NCBI RefSeq assembly: GCF_003751305.1
Contig: NZ_RJKV01000002.1
Location: forward strand, 620,001 to 684,000
Length of the DNA stretch: 64,000 bases
Reading direction: 5' to 3'
Origin: Stenotrophomonas rhizophila
GTDB lineage: Bacteria > Pseudomonadota > Gammaproteobacteria > Xanthomonadales > Xanthomonadaceae
Below, piece after piece: positions 19,832 to 32,012 of the stretch (its first letter is position 1; the number at the start of each line of letters is the position of its first letter). Below the pieces are notes generated by a model. The model worked only from the letters and a program-made list of their open reading frames with translations, was not told where the DNA came from and did no database searches. Made by a program: the position numbers and the translations under genes.

Positions 19832-19986
19832 GGACCCTCCAGGTACCGGATGTTCGGGGGTGACGCGATGGCGCAGCCTAGTGCCGGGATGCTGTCATCC
19901 ACCTGTCAGTCATTGCTGCACCGCAGCGGAGCGCACGGATGCGGCTGCACGCGCTAGCATTCGTGCACCTTTCCCGATCCCGACCG

Positions 19987-20685
19987 ATGCGCATCCTGCT
20001 GGTGGAAGACAACCCGGACCTGGCCGACGCAATCGTCCGCCGCATGCGCCGCAGTGGGCATGCCGTGGATTGGCAGAGCGACGGGCTGGCCGCAGCGAGC
20101 GTGCTGCGCTACCAGTCGTTCGATCTGGTCGTGCTCGATATCGGCCTGCCCAAACTGGATGGGCTGCGCGTGCTGGCCGGCATGCGCGAGCGCGGTGACA
20201 GCACGCCGGTGCTGATGCTGACCGCGCGTGACGGGATCGAAGACCGTGTGCAGGCGCTGGATGTCGGTGCCGATGATTACCTGGGCAAGCCGTTCGATTT
20301 CCGCGAGTTCGAGGCGCGCTGCCGTGTGCTCTTGCGGCGGACGCGTGGCCAGGCCAGCGAGGTGGTGCAGATCGGTGGGTTCCAGTTCGACAACGCCGCG
20401 CACCGGGTCAGCCTGGATGGCCAGCCGATCGAGCTGCCCAACCGCGAGTACCGTCTGCTGGAGATCCTGATGGGTCGGCTCGGACACGTGGTGGGCAAGG
20501 ACGAGATCGGCAACGGCCTGTTCGGCTTCGATGATGAGGCCGGTCCCAACGCGATCGAGCTGTATGTCGGGCGCCTGCGCCGCAAGTTGGCTGATGCACC
20601 GCTGCGCATCGTGACCGTGCGCGGCAGCGGCTATCTGCTGGAGGCGCACGATGCGGCGGGCGAGGGCAGTCGCGATGGTGACTGA
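19987..20685 (+). CDS. OmpR-family response regulator, TctD-like
   Basis: 232 residues: a receiver domain with phospho-acceptor Asp51 (VVLDIGLP), acidic pair Glu7-Asp8, Thr79 and Lys101, then a winged-helix DNA-binding domain ending RIVTVRGSGYLLEA. The start is taken at MRILLVEDNP (19987) because the frame upstream encodes no receiver sequence. It precedes and overlaps the sensor kinase gene by 11 bases. It is divergent from the porin-CitMHS operon, its likely target, as for TctDE systems that control tricarboxylate uptake. Confidence 0.92.
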   Translation: MRILLVEDNPDLADAIVRRMRRSGHAVDWQSDGLAAASVLRYQSFDLVVLDIGLPKLDGLRVLAGMRERGDSTPVLMLTARDGIEDRVQALDVGADDYLGKPFDFREFEARCRVLLRRTRGQASEVVQIGGFQFDNAAHRVSLDGQPIELPNREYRLLEILMGRLGHVVGKDEIGNGLFGFDDEAGPNAIELYVGRLRRKLADAPLRIVTVRGSGYLLEAHDAAGEGSRDGD

Positions 20686-22057
20686 GGCCCGCGCGCCGAC
20701 CTCGATCCGGCGCACGCTGTGGCTGTATCTGGGGGGGTTGATGGCACTGTTCGCGGTCGCATTGTTCTTTGGCGCGCGTGACTACGGCCAGCGTGCGGCC
20801 AATCGCTCCTACGATCACCTGCTGGTGTCCTCGGCGCTCTCGATCATCGATTCGGTGGCGCTGGTGGACGCGCAGTGGCAGGTGGATCTGCCCTATGCCT
20901 CGCTAGATCTGCTGGCCATGGCGCCGGAAGACCGCGTGTTCTATCGCGTTTTCGATGCGCGCAACCAGACCGTGACCGGCTACGACGATCTGCCGGCGCC
21001 ACCGCGCACGCCGACCGATCGCCCGCAGCTGTTCGACGCGCCCTACAGCGGCGAAACCGTGCGCTTCGTGGTGGTGTCGCGGCGGGTGTCATCACCGTCC
21101 GCGCAGGCCGAGGTGCGTGTGCAGGTCGGGCAGACCCGGCGGGCGCGCGAAGCGCTGGCGCAGGACATGGTGACCCGCGCGCTGGTGGCGATCGTGGTGC
21201 TCTCGCTGTTGTCGCTGGCGCTGGTCGCGCTCGGCGTGCACCGGGCGCTGCGCCCGCTGGTGCGGGTCGAACGTGAGCTCTCGCGGCGCGAGCCGTCCGA
21301 TCTGCGGCCGCTGGATGCGACCACACCGCAGGAGATGGACCAGATGGTCGGCGCCTTGAACCACTTCATGGGCCGGCTCTCGACCAGCAATGAAACTCTG
21401 CGTGCGTTCATGGCCGAGGCGGCGCATCAGATGCGCACGCCGCTGGCCGCACTGCGTGCACAGGCGCAACTGGCGCTGGATGATGAAGACCCCGAAGACA
21501 TGCGCCGCAGCCTGGAGGCCATCGAGCGCAATGCCACGCACATGAGCCGTCTGCTCAATCAGTTGCTCAGCGATGCCAGTGTGATTCACCGCGCCAACCT
21601 GCAGCGCTTTGCGCTGGTCGATCTGGCCGAGATCGTGCACCAGGGCCTGCACGAGGCGTTGCCACAGGCATTGCCGGCACCCCGCGTGCAGCTGGCGGTG
21701 ACCAGCGATCCGGCGTGGGTCAACGGGGATGCCCTGCTGCTGCGCGAAGCGATCAAGAACCTGATCGACAATGCACTCAAATACGGTGGCGACGGCGCGT
21801 TGCAGCTCGCGTTGACCACGGATGACAGCCACTGCGTGCTGACCATCGCCGACCATGGCCCTGGGATCGCGCCCGCCGATGCGGAGCGGGTCTTCGAGCG
21901 CTTCGCGCGCGGCGAGGGCGCAGCTGCCGGCGGCGCCGGGCTCGGCCTGGCGATCGTCAAACGCGTGGTCGACAGCCATGGCGGCCATATCGACCTGTCC
22001 AACCGGGTCGACGGTGGCCTCATCGCCACCATCCGGCTGCCGAGGAGATACGCATGA
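20675..22057 (+). CDS. Sensor histidine kinase, TctE-like
   Basis: 460 residues. First membrane helix at about 15-34, a TctE-N-like periplasmic domain of about 120 residues, second helix at about 169-189, then HAMP. The dimerisation/phospho-acceptor box is FMAEAAHQMRTPLAAL (His251). The ATPase domain has LIDNALKYG, DHGPGI and GAGLGLAIV. The ATG at 20675 has a GAGGG ribosome site, so I prefer it to an ATG eight codons upstream. It ends with ATGA overlap into the binding-protein gene, so ligand sensing may involve that protein. Confidence 0.92.
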   Translation: MVTEARAPTSIRRTLWLYLGGLMALFAVALFFGARDYGQRAANRSYDHLLVSSALSIIDSVALVDAQWQVDLPYASLDLLAMAPEDRVFYRVFDARNQTVTGYDDLPAPPRTPTDRPQLFDAPYSGETVRFVVVSRRVSSPSAQAEVRVQVGQTRRAREALAQDMVTRALVAIVVLSLLSLALVALGVHRALRPLVRVERELSRREPSDLRPLDATTPQEMDQMVGALNHFMGRLSTSNETLRAFMAEAAHQMRTPLAALRAQAQLALDDEDPEDMRRSLEAIERNATHMSRLLNQLLSDASVIHRANLQRFALVDLAEIVHQGLHEALPQALPAPRVQLAVTSDPAWVNGDALLLREAIKNLIDNALKYGGDGALQLALTTDDSHCVLTIADHGPGIAPADAERVFERFARGEGAAAGGAGLGLAIVKRVVDSHGGHIDLSNRVDGGLIATIRLPRRYA

Positions 22058-23112
22058 AACGCTGGCAGGGCCTGTTGATGTTGATGTCGCTGTTCGCCAC
22101 CACGGCTTATGCCGATCCCGGCGACGTGCAGCGCTTCCCCGCGCAAGGCGCGCCGACCGCGCAGCTGCGCATCCACGGCTCGACGGACATCGAAGTGTTC
22201 GGCACGGTCATTGCCGACTACCAGCGGCTGCATCCCGGCACGGAGGTGATCTACGAAGACATCATCACCCAGGACATGTACGCGCGTTACCTGCGTGATC
22301 GCAGCGGCGCGGCCGCACCGGACATGCTGATCAGCAGTGGCATGGACCTGCAGGCCAAGCTGGTCAACGATGGCCACGCGCTGGCGCATCGCTCGGCGCA
22401 GACCGATGCGTTGCCCGCCTGGGCGCAGTGGCGGCACGAGGCATTCGGCATCAGCTATGAGCCGGTCGCGATGGTCTACAACACGCGCACGCTGCCCGCG
22501 TCGCGCGTGCCACATACCCGTCGCCAACTGCTGGAGCTGCTGCGCGCGCCGGATGCGCCGCTGCTGGGCCGGGTCGGCACCTACGATGTCCAACGCAGCA
22601 GCGTCGGGTATCTGCTCGCCACCCAGGATGGCCAGCGCGGCAGCATGGCCGGCGCGCTGCTGGGCGCACTGGGAGACAACCGGGTGCAGCTGGAGGAGCG
22701 TACCGGGGTGCTGCTAGACCGGGTCAGCAGCGGCCAGCTCTCGCTGGTCTACAACGTGCTGGGCTCCTACGCGCAGGCACGCATCGATGCCGGCGCGCCG
22801 CTGGGCATCATCGAGCCGGAGGACTACACGCTGGTGATGCTGCGTACCGCGGTGATCCCGCGCGGCGGAAAGCACCCTGAGGAGGCCCGCCGGTTCCTGG
22901 ATTACCTGCTGTCGCCCCGTGGGCAACAGGTGCTCTCCCGCGAAGCGCGTTTGATGCCGATCCTGCCGGCGGCGGGCCAGCGCCGGGGCGCCTCGCCCGA
23001 GCGCAGTTATCGCCCCATCCAGCTGGGCCCGGGCCTGCTGGTATATCTGGACGCGCTCAAGCGCCGCCAGTTCCTGGAGGCATGGCGCGGCAGCATGCAG
23101 CAGGGACGGTGA
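22054..23112 (+). CDS. Periplasmic substrate-binding protein, orphan partner of the TctDE-like system
   Basis: 352 residues with a signal peptide (cut near AYADPGD). It has the type II extracellular binding-protein pattern: LRIHGSTDIEVFGTVIADYQ, PDMLISSGMDLQAKLVNDG, SYEPVAMVYNTRTLP and the late IEPEDYTLVMLRTAVIPRGG. It resembles iron(III)/carboxylate ABC-type binding proteins, but no permease or ATPase gene is nearby. Its ATGA overlap with the kinase gene suggests that it is a periplasmic co-sensor. The ligand is unknown; an organic acid is inferred from context. Confidence 0.85.
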   Translation: MKRWQGLLMLMSLFATTAYADPGDVQRFPAQGAPTAQLRIHGSTDIEVFGTVIADYQRLHPGTEVIYEDIITQDMYARYLRDRSGAAAPDMLISSGMDLQAKLVNDGHALAHRSAQTDALPAWAQWRHEAFGISYEPVAMVYNTRTLPASRVPHTRRQLLELLRAPDAPLLGRVGTYDVQRSSVGYLLATQDGQRGSMAGALLGALGDNRVQLEERTGVLLDRVSSGQLSLVYNVLGSYAQARIDAGAPLGIIEPEDYTLVMLRTAVIPRGGKHPEEARRFLDYLLSPRGQQVLSREARLMPILPAAGQRRGASPERSYRPIQLGPGLLVYLDALKRRQFLEAWRGSMQQGR

Positions 23113-23142
23113 GGCCGACAACGGCCTCGCCGTCCCTGCTGC
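23097..23142 (+). terminator. Long hairpin spanning the stop codon of the binding-protein gene
   Basis: Arms of 20 bases (23097-23116 and 23123-23142) pair with one mismatch. The stop codon lies in the left arm. No T-run follows, so it may protect the 3' end or work with the next hairpin. Confidence 0.65.
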
Positions 23143-23177
23143 CCGCGCATTCCGCCTCAACCCCGCGCCGTTGGCGC

Positions 23178-23200
23178 GCCCCCTTCAACACGAAGGGGGC
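23178..23200 (+). terminator. Hairpin GCCCCCTTC-AACAC-GAAGGGGGC
   Basis: Perfect 9-bp stem followed by TCTTCT. Likely transcription terminator of the TctDE-like operon. Confidence 0.65.
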
Positions 23201-23260
23201 TCTTCTCCAGACACTCAACGTGTATCGGCAGGTTGGGTCCGCTACGCCGCAGGGATGCCG

Positions 23261-23284
23261 GTAGTGACGGCCGCTGGCCGTCAA
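23261..23284 (+). repeat. SMAG/REP-type palindrome
   Basis: GTAG head followed by TGACGGCC-GCT-GGCCGTCA. It lies 20 bases before the LuxR-type regulator gene, in its presumed leader or promoter. Confidence 0.7.
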
Positions 23285-23303
23285 CCTCATTACAATGGCC
23301 CGC

Positions 23304-23954
23304 ATGAGTGACATCACCGTTCTGGTCGCCGACGACCATCCCCTGCTGCGTGCTGCGGTCGTGCATTCGCTGCGCCAGGCGCTGCCGCAGGTCACTGTGA
23401 TCGAAGTGGCCAGCGCCGCCACGCTGGAGAGCGCGCTGGACCAGCATGCGGAGATCGAGCTGGTCCTGCTCGATCTGACCATGCCCGGTGCACGCGGGTT
23501 CTCCTCGTTGTTGCATGTGCGCGGCGCGCATCCGGACGTGCCGGTGGTGATCGTGTCCTCCAACGATCACCCGCGGGTGATCCGGCGTGCGCAGCAGTTC
23601 GGCGCGGCAGGTTTCATTCCCAAATCCGCGCCGGCCGAAACCCTCGGCCAGGCGGTGGCCGCGGTGCTCGATGGTGGGGTCTGGTTCCCGGCGATGGCGG
23701 CCGAACGCTCCGAATCCGATGCGCTGCTGGCCACGCGCCTGGCGCAGCTCACTCCGCAGCAGTTCCGGGTGCTGTTGTGCCTGGCCGATGGCCTGCTCAA
23801 CAAGCAGATCGCCTACGAACTGGGCCTGGCCGAGAACACGGTGAAGGTGCACGTCACCGCGATCCTGAAGAAGCTGGAATGCCACAGCCGCACACAGGCG
23901 GCGGTGCTGGTCAAAGCGCTGGAGCCGGAAGGCGATGCGGGCGCCGGCGTCTAG
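23304..23954 (+). CDS. LuxR/NarL-family response regulator
   Basis: 216 residues. The receiver domain has Asp10-Asp11, phospho-acceptor Asp57 (LVLLDLTMPGARGF), Ser-rich IVSSN and Lys107. The C-terminal LuxR helix-turn-helix is LNKQIAYELGLAENTVKVHV. The start is ATG 23304; an ATG three codons earlier is possible. It is convergent with the large hybrid kinase gene (10 bases apart), its likely partner. The two flank carboxylate-uptake genes, so a role in their control is inferred. Confidence 0.9.
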   Translation: MSDITVLVADDHPLLRAAVVHSLRQALPQVTVIEVASAATLESALDQHAEIELVLLDLTMPGARGFSSLLHVRGAHPDVPVVIVSSNDHPRVIRRAQQFGAAGFIPKSAPAETLGQAVAAVLDGGVWFPAMAAERSESDALLATRLAQLTPQQFRVLLCLADGLLNKQIAYELGLAENTVKVHVTAILKKLECHSRTQAAVLVKALEPEGDAGAGV

Positions 23955-23964
23955 CGGCACGGTC

Positions 23965-26616
23965 TCAGCTGCGGTGTCGTAGCAGCAGCTGTGTCATCAG
24001 GGCCCGCAGCGCGGGCGGGCGCACCGGCTTGGACAGAAAGCCCCAGCCGTTCTCCGCAGCGTGGGCCTTCAACGCGTCATCGCGCTCTGCGGTGACGAGG
24101 ATCACCGGCGGGCGCGCATGCCACAGGCCGCACAGGTGTTCGTACAGATCCGGGCCGTGCCACTGGCCCATGCGCACGTCCAGCAGCAGAAGCCTGGGCA
24201 CGTTGAAGGCCGAGGCGATCTCCAGCGCGGCCTGCGGTCCATCGGCCAGTTCCACCACACAGCCCCAGCGCTCCAGCAACGCGCGGGTGGCGGCGCAGAC
24301 ACGCGGGTCGTCGTCGATGCTCCAGACCCGGCAGTGGCGCAACGGGCTGTCATCGCCGCTATCGACCACCGGGGCGACCGCGGGCGCCGGCGCGATCACC
24401 ACGTCCGCGGCCTCACCCAGGGCCAGACTCACTGAAAACACGCTGCCACGCCCCAGCGTCGAACGCAGCCGGATCGGGTGGCCAAGCAGGCGGCCGATCC
24501 GCTCCACGATCGCCAGGCCCAGCCCGGCACCACGTTCCTGGTCCACCCCGTCGTCGAGGCGTCGGAACTCTTCGAAAATCTCACCCTGCAGGCTCTCCGG
24601 TATACCGGGTCCCTGGTCGTGCACCTCGATGCGCAGCTGACCGCCGTCGCGGCGGCAGCCGATCAGCACGCGGCCGCGCGGGGTGTAACGCAGTGCGTTG
24701 GACAGGAAATTCTGCAGGATCCGGCGCAGCAGGGCCTCATCGCTGACTACCACCGCGCGCGTGTCCACCCAGCGCAGCTGCAGGCCACGGCTGTCGGCGG
24801 CCAGGCCGAATTCACGCGCCAGCGTTTCCAGCAGCGGCGACAGCGCGAACGCACGCACATGCGTCTTCAGTGCACCTGATTCGAGTCGGGAGATGTCCAG
24901 CAGGCTGTTGAGGATGGCGTCCTGCGCGGCCAGCGCGGCGTCCACATGTTCGCTGAGCTCGCGGGCATCGCCCTGCAGTTTGCCGCGCAGCACCGAGACG
25001 AACATCCGCGCAGCGTTCAACGGCTGCAGCAGGTCGTGCACGGCCGAGGCCACGAAGCGCGATTTGTAGCGGTTGGCCCGCTCGGCTTCACGGCGCGCTT
25101 CATCCAGATCGCGGGTGCGCTCGGCGACGCGATGCTCCAGCGCATCGGCGAGCGAGCGCAGCTCGCGTGCGGTGTTCTTGTAGGCGGTGATATCGGCGTA
25201 GCTGGTGACGAAACCGCCGTCGGGCAGCGGATTGCCGCGGATCTCCAGCACGGTGCCGTCGTCTTTCTCGCTCTCGCGCATGTGCGGGCGGCCGCTGCGC
25301 AGGTGGTTCAGGCGGCGCTCGATGGCTTCGTCGATCGGGCCGGGGCCGAGCAGGCCGCGGCGCGCGTTGAAGTGGAAGATCTCTTCGATCGGACGACCCA
25401 CCCGGATCAGCCCGGTCGGGAAGCGGAACAGCTCCAGATAGCGGGCGTTCCACGCCACCAGCTTCTGCTCGTTGTCGATCACCACCACGCCCTGCGGCAG
25501 GTGCGCCAGGCTGCGGCTGAGGCCGCTGTCGGCCTGCTGGGCGGCCTGCAGCACGCCGTCCTGGGCGGTGCGCAGCTCCTGCGCGTGCTGCTTGAGCACG
25601 CTCTCCAGCTCGCGCCGGCTGCGCTGCCGGTGGGCCGCCAGGCGCCGACGCTGCTGCACGAACAGGCCCAGGAAACACAGCGCCAGCCAGATGCCGCCGG
25701 CGGCCAGCGCGGCGCTGCGGCCGACCGCCGTGCTGGCGCTGGCATCGTGCAGCAGGTGCAGCTTCCACTGCGGCTCGCTCAGCGCCAGGGTCTGCCACAA
25801 CACCGGCCGTGGCAGCGCGGGCTGCTCGATGCGGACCATACGCCCGCCATCGGCGAGCAGCTCCAGGACGCGCGCCTCCAAGGGCTGCAGCGACCGATCC
25901 GCGTACTGGCGGGTGGCCAGCATCTCGTTGCGTTCCTGTGGACCGAGTGGGCGCAGCAGGCGGTAGCGCCACGCATCACCGTTGGCCAGGAACACCACGT
26001 CATGCGCATCGGTGGCGAGCACGATGTCCGGGCTCTGCAGCCACTCCTGCTCCAGCGCGCGCAGTTCGATCTTGATCGCGACCACACCCAGCACGGCGCC
26101 GCGTTCGTCGTAGATCGCCTGGGAAAGGAAGTAGCCGGGCACGGCAGTGGTCATGCCGATGCCGTAGAAGTGCCCGCTGCCGTGCGCCATCGCCTGCTGG
26201 AAATAGGGGCGGTAGCTGTAGTCCTCGCCGACGTTGGTGGTCGGCTGGTCCCAGTTGCTGGCCGCCACGGCGATGCCGTGCTTGTCGATCAGCGTCAGGG
26301 TCGAGGCGCGGGTGACATTGTTGGCCTGGGCCAGTTTGAGATTCAGCCGCTGGCGTTCTGCGGCGGTGAGCGGGTGGGACACGGCCTGGTGCAGGTCCGG
26401 ATCCAGCGCCAGCACCTGCGGCAAGGTGCCGAAGCGATCGATCCGCTGCTGCAGGGTCTGCGCGTACAGGCCCAGCTGGCGCCGGACCTGCAGGCTTTCG
26501 TCATCCAGCGCCCGCTGCTGTGCATAGCGCCCGGCCAGCAGCGCGCACAGCACCGTGCCGCCGAGCATCAGGGCGATGATCAGCAGCCAGGGGCGATAGC
26601 GGGAGACGCGGTACAT
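23965..26616 (-). CDS. Hybrid sensor histidine kinase with DctB-like periplasmic sensor, PAS and receiver domains
   Basis: 883 residues. Membrane helix 10-28; a double-Cache/DctB-like periplasmic sensor at about 35-290 (ASTLTLIDKHGIAVAAS, YRPYFQQAMAHGSGHFYGIG); helix 303-320; coiled coil; PAS at about 365-480. The HisKA box is FVASAVHDLLQPLNAAR (His527), and the ATPase domain has NFLSNALRYT and GAGLGLAIV. The C-terminal receiver has Asp813 (LLLLDVRMG), Thr842 and Lys863, all key residues kept. The architecture matches NahK/ErcS'-type kinases. The sensor fold usually binds C4-dicarboxylates or amino acids. Porin and DctA genes lie next to it. Confidence 0.9.
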   Translation of the reverse strand: MYRVSRYRPWLLIIALMLGGTVLCALLAGRYAQQRALDDESLQVRRQLGLYAQTLQQRIDRFGTLPQVLALDPDLHQAVSHPLTAAERQRLNLKLAQANNVTRASTLTLIDKHGIAVAASNWDQPTTNVGEDYSYRPYFQQAMAHGSGHFYGIGMTTAVPGYFLSQAIYDERGAVLGVVAIKIELRALEQEWLQSPDIVLATDAHDVVFLANGDAWRYRLLRPLGPQERNEMLATRQYADRSLQPLEARVLELLADGGRMVRIEQPALPRPVLWQTLALSEPQWKLHLLHDASASTAVGRSAALAAGGIWLALCFLGLFVQQRRRLAAHRQRSRRELESVLKQHAQELRTAQDGVLQAAQQADSGLSRSLAHLPQGVVVIDNEQKLVAWNARYLELFRFPTGLIRVGRPIEEIFHFNARRGLLGPGPIDEAIERRLNHLRSGRPHMRESEKDDGTVLEIRGNPLPDGGFVTSYADITAYKNTARELRSLADALEHRVAERTRDLDEARREAERANRYKSRFVASAVHDLLQPLNAARMFVSVLRGKLQGDARELSEHVDAALAAQDAILNSLLDISRLESGALKTHVRAFALSPLLETLAREFGLAADSRGLQLRWVDTRAVVVSDEALLRRILQNFLSNALRYTPRGRVLIGCRRDGGQLRIEVHDQGPGIPESLQGEIFEEFRRLDDGVDQERGAGLGLAIVERIGRLLGHPIRLRSTLGRGSVFSVSLALGEAADVVIAPAPAVAPVVDSGDDSPLRHCRVWSIDDDPRVCAATRALLERWGCVVELADGPQAALEIASAFNVPRLLLLDVRMGQWHGPDLYEHLCGLWHARPPVILVTAERDDALKAHAAENGWGFLSKPVRPPALRALMTQLLLRHRS

Positions 26617-26672
26617 GCCGTCAGTCTAGGCAGGACACGGCGGACGCGCGTCAACGCGTCCGCCGGGCGGGA

Positions 26673-27839
26673 TCAGAAGTGCATCTGAGCGCGCAGTTCG
26701 AAGATTTCCGGCTGGCTGCGGACGCCACGACGGCTGGCGTCGACCTTCACGTAGTTCGCCTGGAACTTGAAGTGCGAGGTCAGGTACCAGTTGGCACCCA
26801 GGGTCCAGTCGTGCTGACGGCCGCCAAACACATCGGCGTCATCCAGATCGATACGGCTGTAACGGGTCACCAGCTCGACCGCGCCGTAGCTGTGGGCCGG
26901 CTTCACGTTGGCCACGGCACCGGCGTTGTACGGGCGCGATTCGCCGGTCAGGATCCAGCTCGCCATTGCGTACTGGCCATTGCCGGTGTAATCCGGCTTG
27001 CCATCACGGCTGACCGTGGTCTGCAGCGCTTCGCCCTGCAGCGAGAACGGACCGCGGATCCAGATGCCTTCCACACCGGTACGGACGATCTTGTCGGCGG
27101 TGGTCAATGCACCGGAGTCGACCAGGCGGATGTCGGTCAGGCCGGCTTCCGGGCGCGCGCGCAGGCGGGCGCTGGCCGGGTGCGAGACATCGCGACCATC
27201 GCGGTAACCGCGCGGGTTCTCCTGCGAATAGGCCAGACCCAGGTGGATCACGTCGCCCGCGGCCTTGACCGGAGTCCACACCGCACGCACGGCCTGGGTG
27301 GTGCCGGGATTGTCACCCTGCAGATCCTTGCCGCCGTAGGCACCGGCCTGCAGCAGGTACTGCGGGCGCTCCAGCACCCATTCGGCACCGGTGCGACGGC
27401 CTTCGTAGAACGCCTGCACGGGCAGGGCGGTCTCCACGAAGCTGCCGGCGCGCGAGGAGGTGCCCGCGTCCAGTCCGACCGGGGTCTTCATGTAGCCGAA
27501 GCGGAAGCGGCCGATGTCGCTGCCGAAGAAGGCCTTGCTTTCGAAGCGGACGAAGACGTCCAGCCAGGTATCGGACTGGAAGTCGTAATAGACCATGGCG
27601 TCATACACGCCCTTCTTCTTCAGGGTCGCGCCGAATTCCTTGCGGCGCACGGCATCGGCATCCTCAATGCCGCTGTTGCCGGAGAAGTCGTTCAGGTCGT
27701 AGGCGATGTTGGCGGTGGCGGCCAGTTCGGTGCCATCGCTGAAGGTGGCCTTGGTCGGCCAGTTGTCCCAGTCGGCCGCGGTGGCGGCGAGCGGGGCGGT
27801 GGCCAGGGCCAGGGCAATGAACAGGGGTGTAGAGCGCAT
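26673..27839 (-). CDS. OprO/OprP-family (Porin_O_P) porin, second copy
   Basis: 388 residues with signal peptide MRSTPLFIALALATAPLAA and an 16-18-strand barrel: VFVRFESKAFFGSDIGRFRF, GAEWVLERPQYLLQAGAYGG, YAMASWILTGESRPYN and the C-terminal RAQMHF. It is related to the porin at 18650-19831 (shared WVLTGESR/NWYLTSHFKF-type strands) but clearly diverged. The start at 27839 is set by the signal peptide. It is divergent from dctA across 261 bases. Probably an entry channel for dicarboxylates, by context. Confidence 0.88.
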   Translation of the reverse strand: MRSTPLFIALALATAPLAATAADWDNWPTKATFSDGTELAATANIAYDLNDFSGNSGIEDADAVRRKEFGATLKKKGVYDAMVYYDFQSDTWLDVFVRFESKAFFGSDIGRFRFGYMKTPVGLDAGTSSRAGSFVETALPVQAFYEGRRTGAEWVLERPQYLLQAGAYGGKDLQGDNPGTTQAVRAVWTPVKAAGDVIHLGLAYSQENPRGYRDGRDVSHPASARLRARPEAGLTDIRLVDSGALTTADKIVRTGVEGIWIRGPFSLQGEALQTTVSRDGKPDYTGNGQYAMASWILTGESRPYNAGAVANVKPAHSYGAVELVTRYSRIDLDDADVFGGRQHDWTLGANWYLTSHFKFQANYVKVDASRRGVRSQPEIFELRAQMHF

Positions 27840-28100
27840 GGGCGGTAGCTGCAAGTAAGAGTGGGGCAGAACAACAACGGCCGCGAACGGCAAATCTTTG
27901 GGAATTTTACCCTTGATCCGCCGCAGGGCCACCCGCCGCCGTGGGGGCGCGGTGCCGGGCCAGTGTAGGCAGTGCGGTCAGCTGAACCGGGGGGCTAGTA
28001 CCAATAGGTTATCTGCGTTGGCCCGATGCGGGCGTAAAAAGGCCACGCCAGATGCCGCCCAGCGCGGCCGGCATCCTTCGTGACACTGCCGGAGCTTCCC

Positions 28101-29450
28101 ATGCACGTTCCCACCACCGCCCCGCTGGCAGCCAAGCCGCTGCCGTTCTACCGCCAACTGTATTTCCAGGTGGTGGTGGCGATCGTTCTCGGTGCCATCC
28201 TCGGCCATTACGAGCCGGCCTTCGCCGAATCGCTCAAGCCGCTGGGCGATGCCTTCATCAAGCTGGTGAAGATGATCATCGCCCCGGTGATCTTCCTGAC
28301 CATCGTCACCGGTATCGCCGGCATGACCCACCTGCGCACCGTGGGCCGGGTCTTCGCCAAATCGATGGCCTACTTCCTGTTCTTCTCCACGCTGGCCCTG
28401 ATCGTGGGCATGGTGGTGGCGCACGTGGTGCAGCCGGGCGCGGGGATGAACATCAACCCGGCCGATCTGGACCAGACCGCGGTCAACGGCTATGTGCAGA
28501 AGTCGCATGAGCTGACCCTGGTCGGCTTCGCGCTGGACATCATCCCGGCCACCCTGGTCAGCGCCTTCGTCGAAGGCAACATCCTGCAGGTGCTGTTCGT
28601 GGCGGTGCTGTTCGGCATCGCGCTGGCCCTGACCGGCGCCAAGGGTCGTCCGGTGCTGACCTTCCTGGAGGCGCTGACCGCCCCGGTGTTCCGCCTGGTC
28701 CACATCCTGATGAAGGCGGCCCCGATCGGCGCGTTCGGTGCGATCGCATTCACCATCGGCAAGTACGGGGTCGGCTCGCTGGTCAACCTGGCCTGGCTGG
28801 TCGGCTCGTTCTACCTGACCGCCTTCCTGTTCGTGGCGGTGATCCTGGGTGTGGTGTGCCGCCTGTGCGGGTTCTCGGTGTTCAAGCTGGCCCGTTACCT
28901 CAAGGCCGAACTGCTGCTGGTGCTGGGCACCTCCTCCTCGGAATCGGCGCTGCCCTCGCTGATGGAGAAGATGGAAAAGGCCGGCTGCAGCAAGTCCGTG
29001 GTGGGCCTGGTGGTCCCGACCGGCTACTCGTTCAACCTGGACGGCACCAACATCTACATGACCCTGGCGGCGCTGTTCATCGCCCAGGCGACCAACACCG
29101 AACTGACCCTGGGCCATCAGATCGCCCTGCTGCTGGTGGCGATGCTCAGCTCCAAGGGCGCCGCCGGCGTCACCGGTGCCGGCTTCATCACCCTGGCCGC
29201 GACCCTGGCGGTGGTGCCGGAAGTGCCGGTGGCCGGCATGGCGCTGATCCTGGGCGTGGACCGCTTCATGAGCGAATGCCGCTCGCTGACCAACTTCATC
29301 GGCAATGCGGTGGCCACCGTGGTGGTCTCACGCTGGGAAAACGCGCTGGATCGCGACCGCCTGGCGATGGTGCTGGACGGCCGCGAAGCCGAGCTGCCGC
29401 CGCTGGTCGTGGCCGACCTGCCGGACGCGCTGCCGGCCCCGGCGCACTGA
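28101..29450 (+). CDS. dctA: C4-dicarboxylate transporter DctA
   Basis: 449 residues, DAACS family. Signature segments are present: the serine-rich re-entrant loop [16 protein letters not shown], then [38 protein letters not shown] and [20 protein letters not shown]. It imports succinate, fumarate, malate and related acids with protons/Na+ across the inner membrane. The start [15 protein letters not shown] at 28101 follows GGAGC; an upstream GTG at 28080 is less likely. Followed by a terminator and the malic enzyme gene. Confidence 0.95.
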   Translation: MHVPTTAPLAAKPLPFYRQLYFQVVVAIVLGAILGHYEPAFAESLKPLGDAFIKLVKMIIAPVIFLTIVTGIAGMTHLRTVGRVFAKSMAYFLFFSTLALIVGMVVAHVVQPGAGMNINPADLDQTAVNGYVQKSHELTLVGFALDIIPATLVSAFVEGNILQVLFVAVLFGIALALTGAKGRPVLTFLEALTAPVFRLVHILMKAAPIGAFGAIAFTIGKYGVGSLVNLAWLVGSFYLTAFLFVAVILGVVCRLCGFSVFKLARYLKAELLLVLGTSSSESALPSLMEKMEKAGCSKSVVGLVVPTGYSFNLDGTNIYMTLAALFIAQATNTELTLGHQIALLLVAMLSSKGAAGVTGAGFITLAATLAVVPEVPVAGMALILGVDRFMSECRSLTNFIGNAVATVVVSRWENALDRDRLAMVLDGREAELPPLVVADLPDALPAPAH

Positions 29451-29480
29451 GCCCGATGCCCTGATTGTGTGGTGCATGGT

Positions 29481-29522
29481 CGTGCCGTTCCTGCCGGGGC
29501 GGCACGGCCATGTTTTGTTTTC
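29481..29522 (+). terminator. Terminator of dctA
   Basis: CGTGCCG stem (29481-29487) pairs with CGGCACG (29500-29506), followed by a T-rich TGTTTTGTTTTC tract. Confidence 0.75.
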
Positions 29523-29649
29523 AAGGCCCGGTGCGCGGTGCTGGAATATGTGCGGTTGCAACATCGCCGCGACAGCGTAGCGACAGGTCCGTCCACGCCA
29601 ACGGGGGTATGATCCCCTGTTCCTCTCGCCCATTCATCTGCAGAAAGCG

Positions 29650-31941
<2,292 letters not shown>

Positions 31942-31966
31942 GGCGTTCTTTCCCCTCTCGGTTGCC

Positions 31967-31997
31967 AGAACGCGCCCTTCGGGGCGCGTTCTCGTTT
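31967..31997 (+). terminator. Strong UUCG-loop hairpin after maeB
   Basis: AGAACGCGCCC-TTCG-GGGCGCGTTCT, an 11-bp perfect stem closed by the very stable TTCG tetraloop, then CGTTT. Confidence 0.8.
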
Positions 31998-32012
31998 CGC
32001 GCAGCGAAACGG

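Noticed and set aside
27840..28100. Sigma-54 promoter (-24 GG / -12 GC) before dctA
   Set aside because: No TGGCAC-N5-TTGC-type match found by eye in the 261-base divergent region, although DctB-like control would suggest one.
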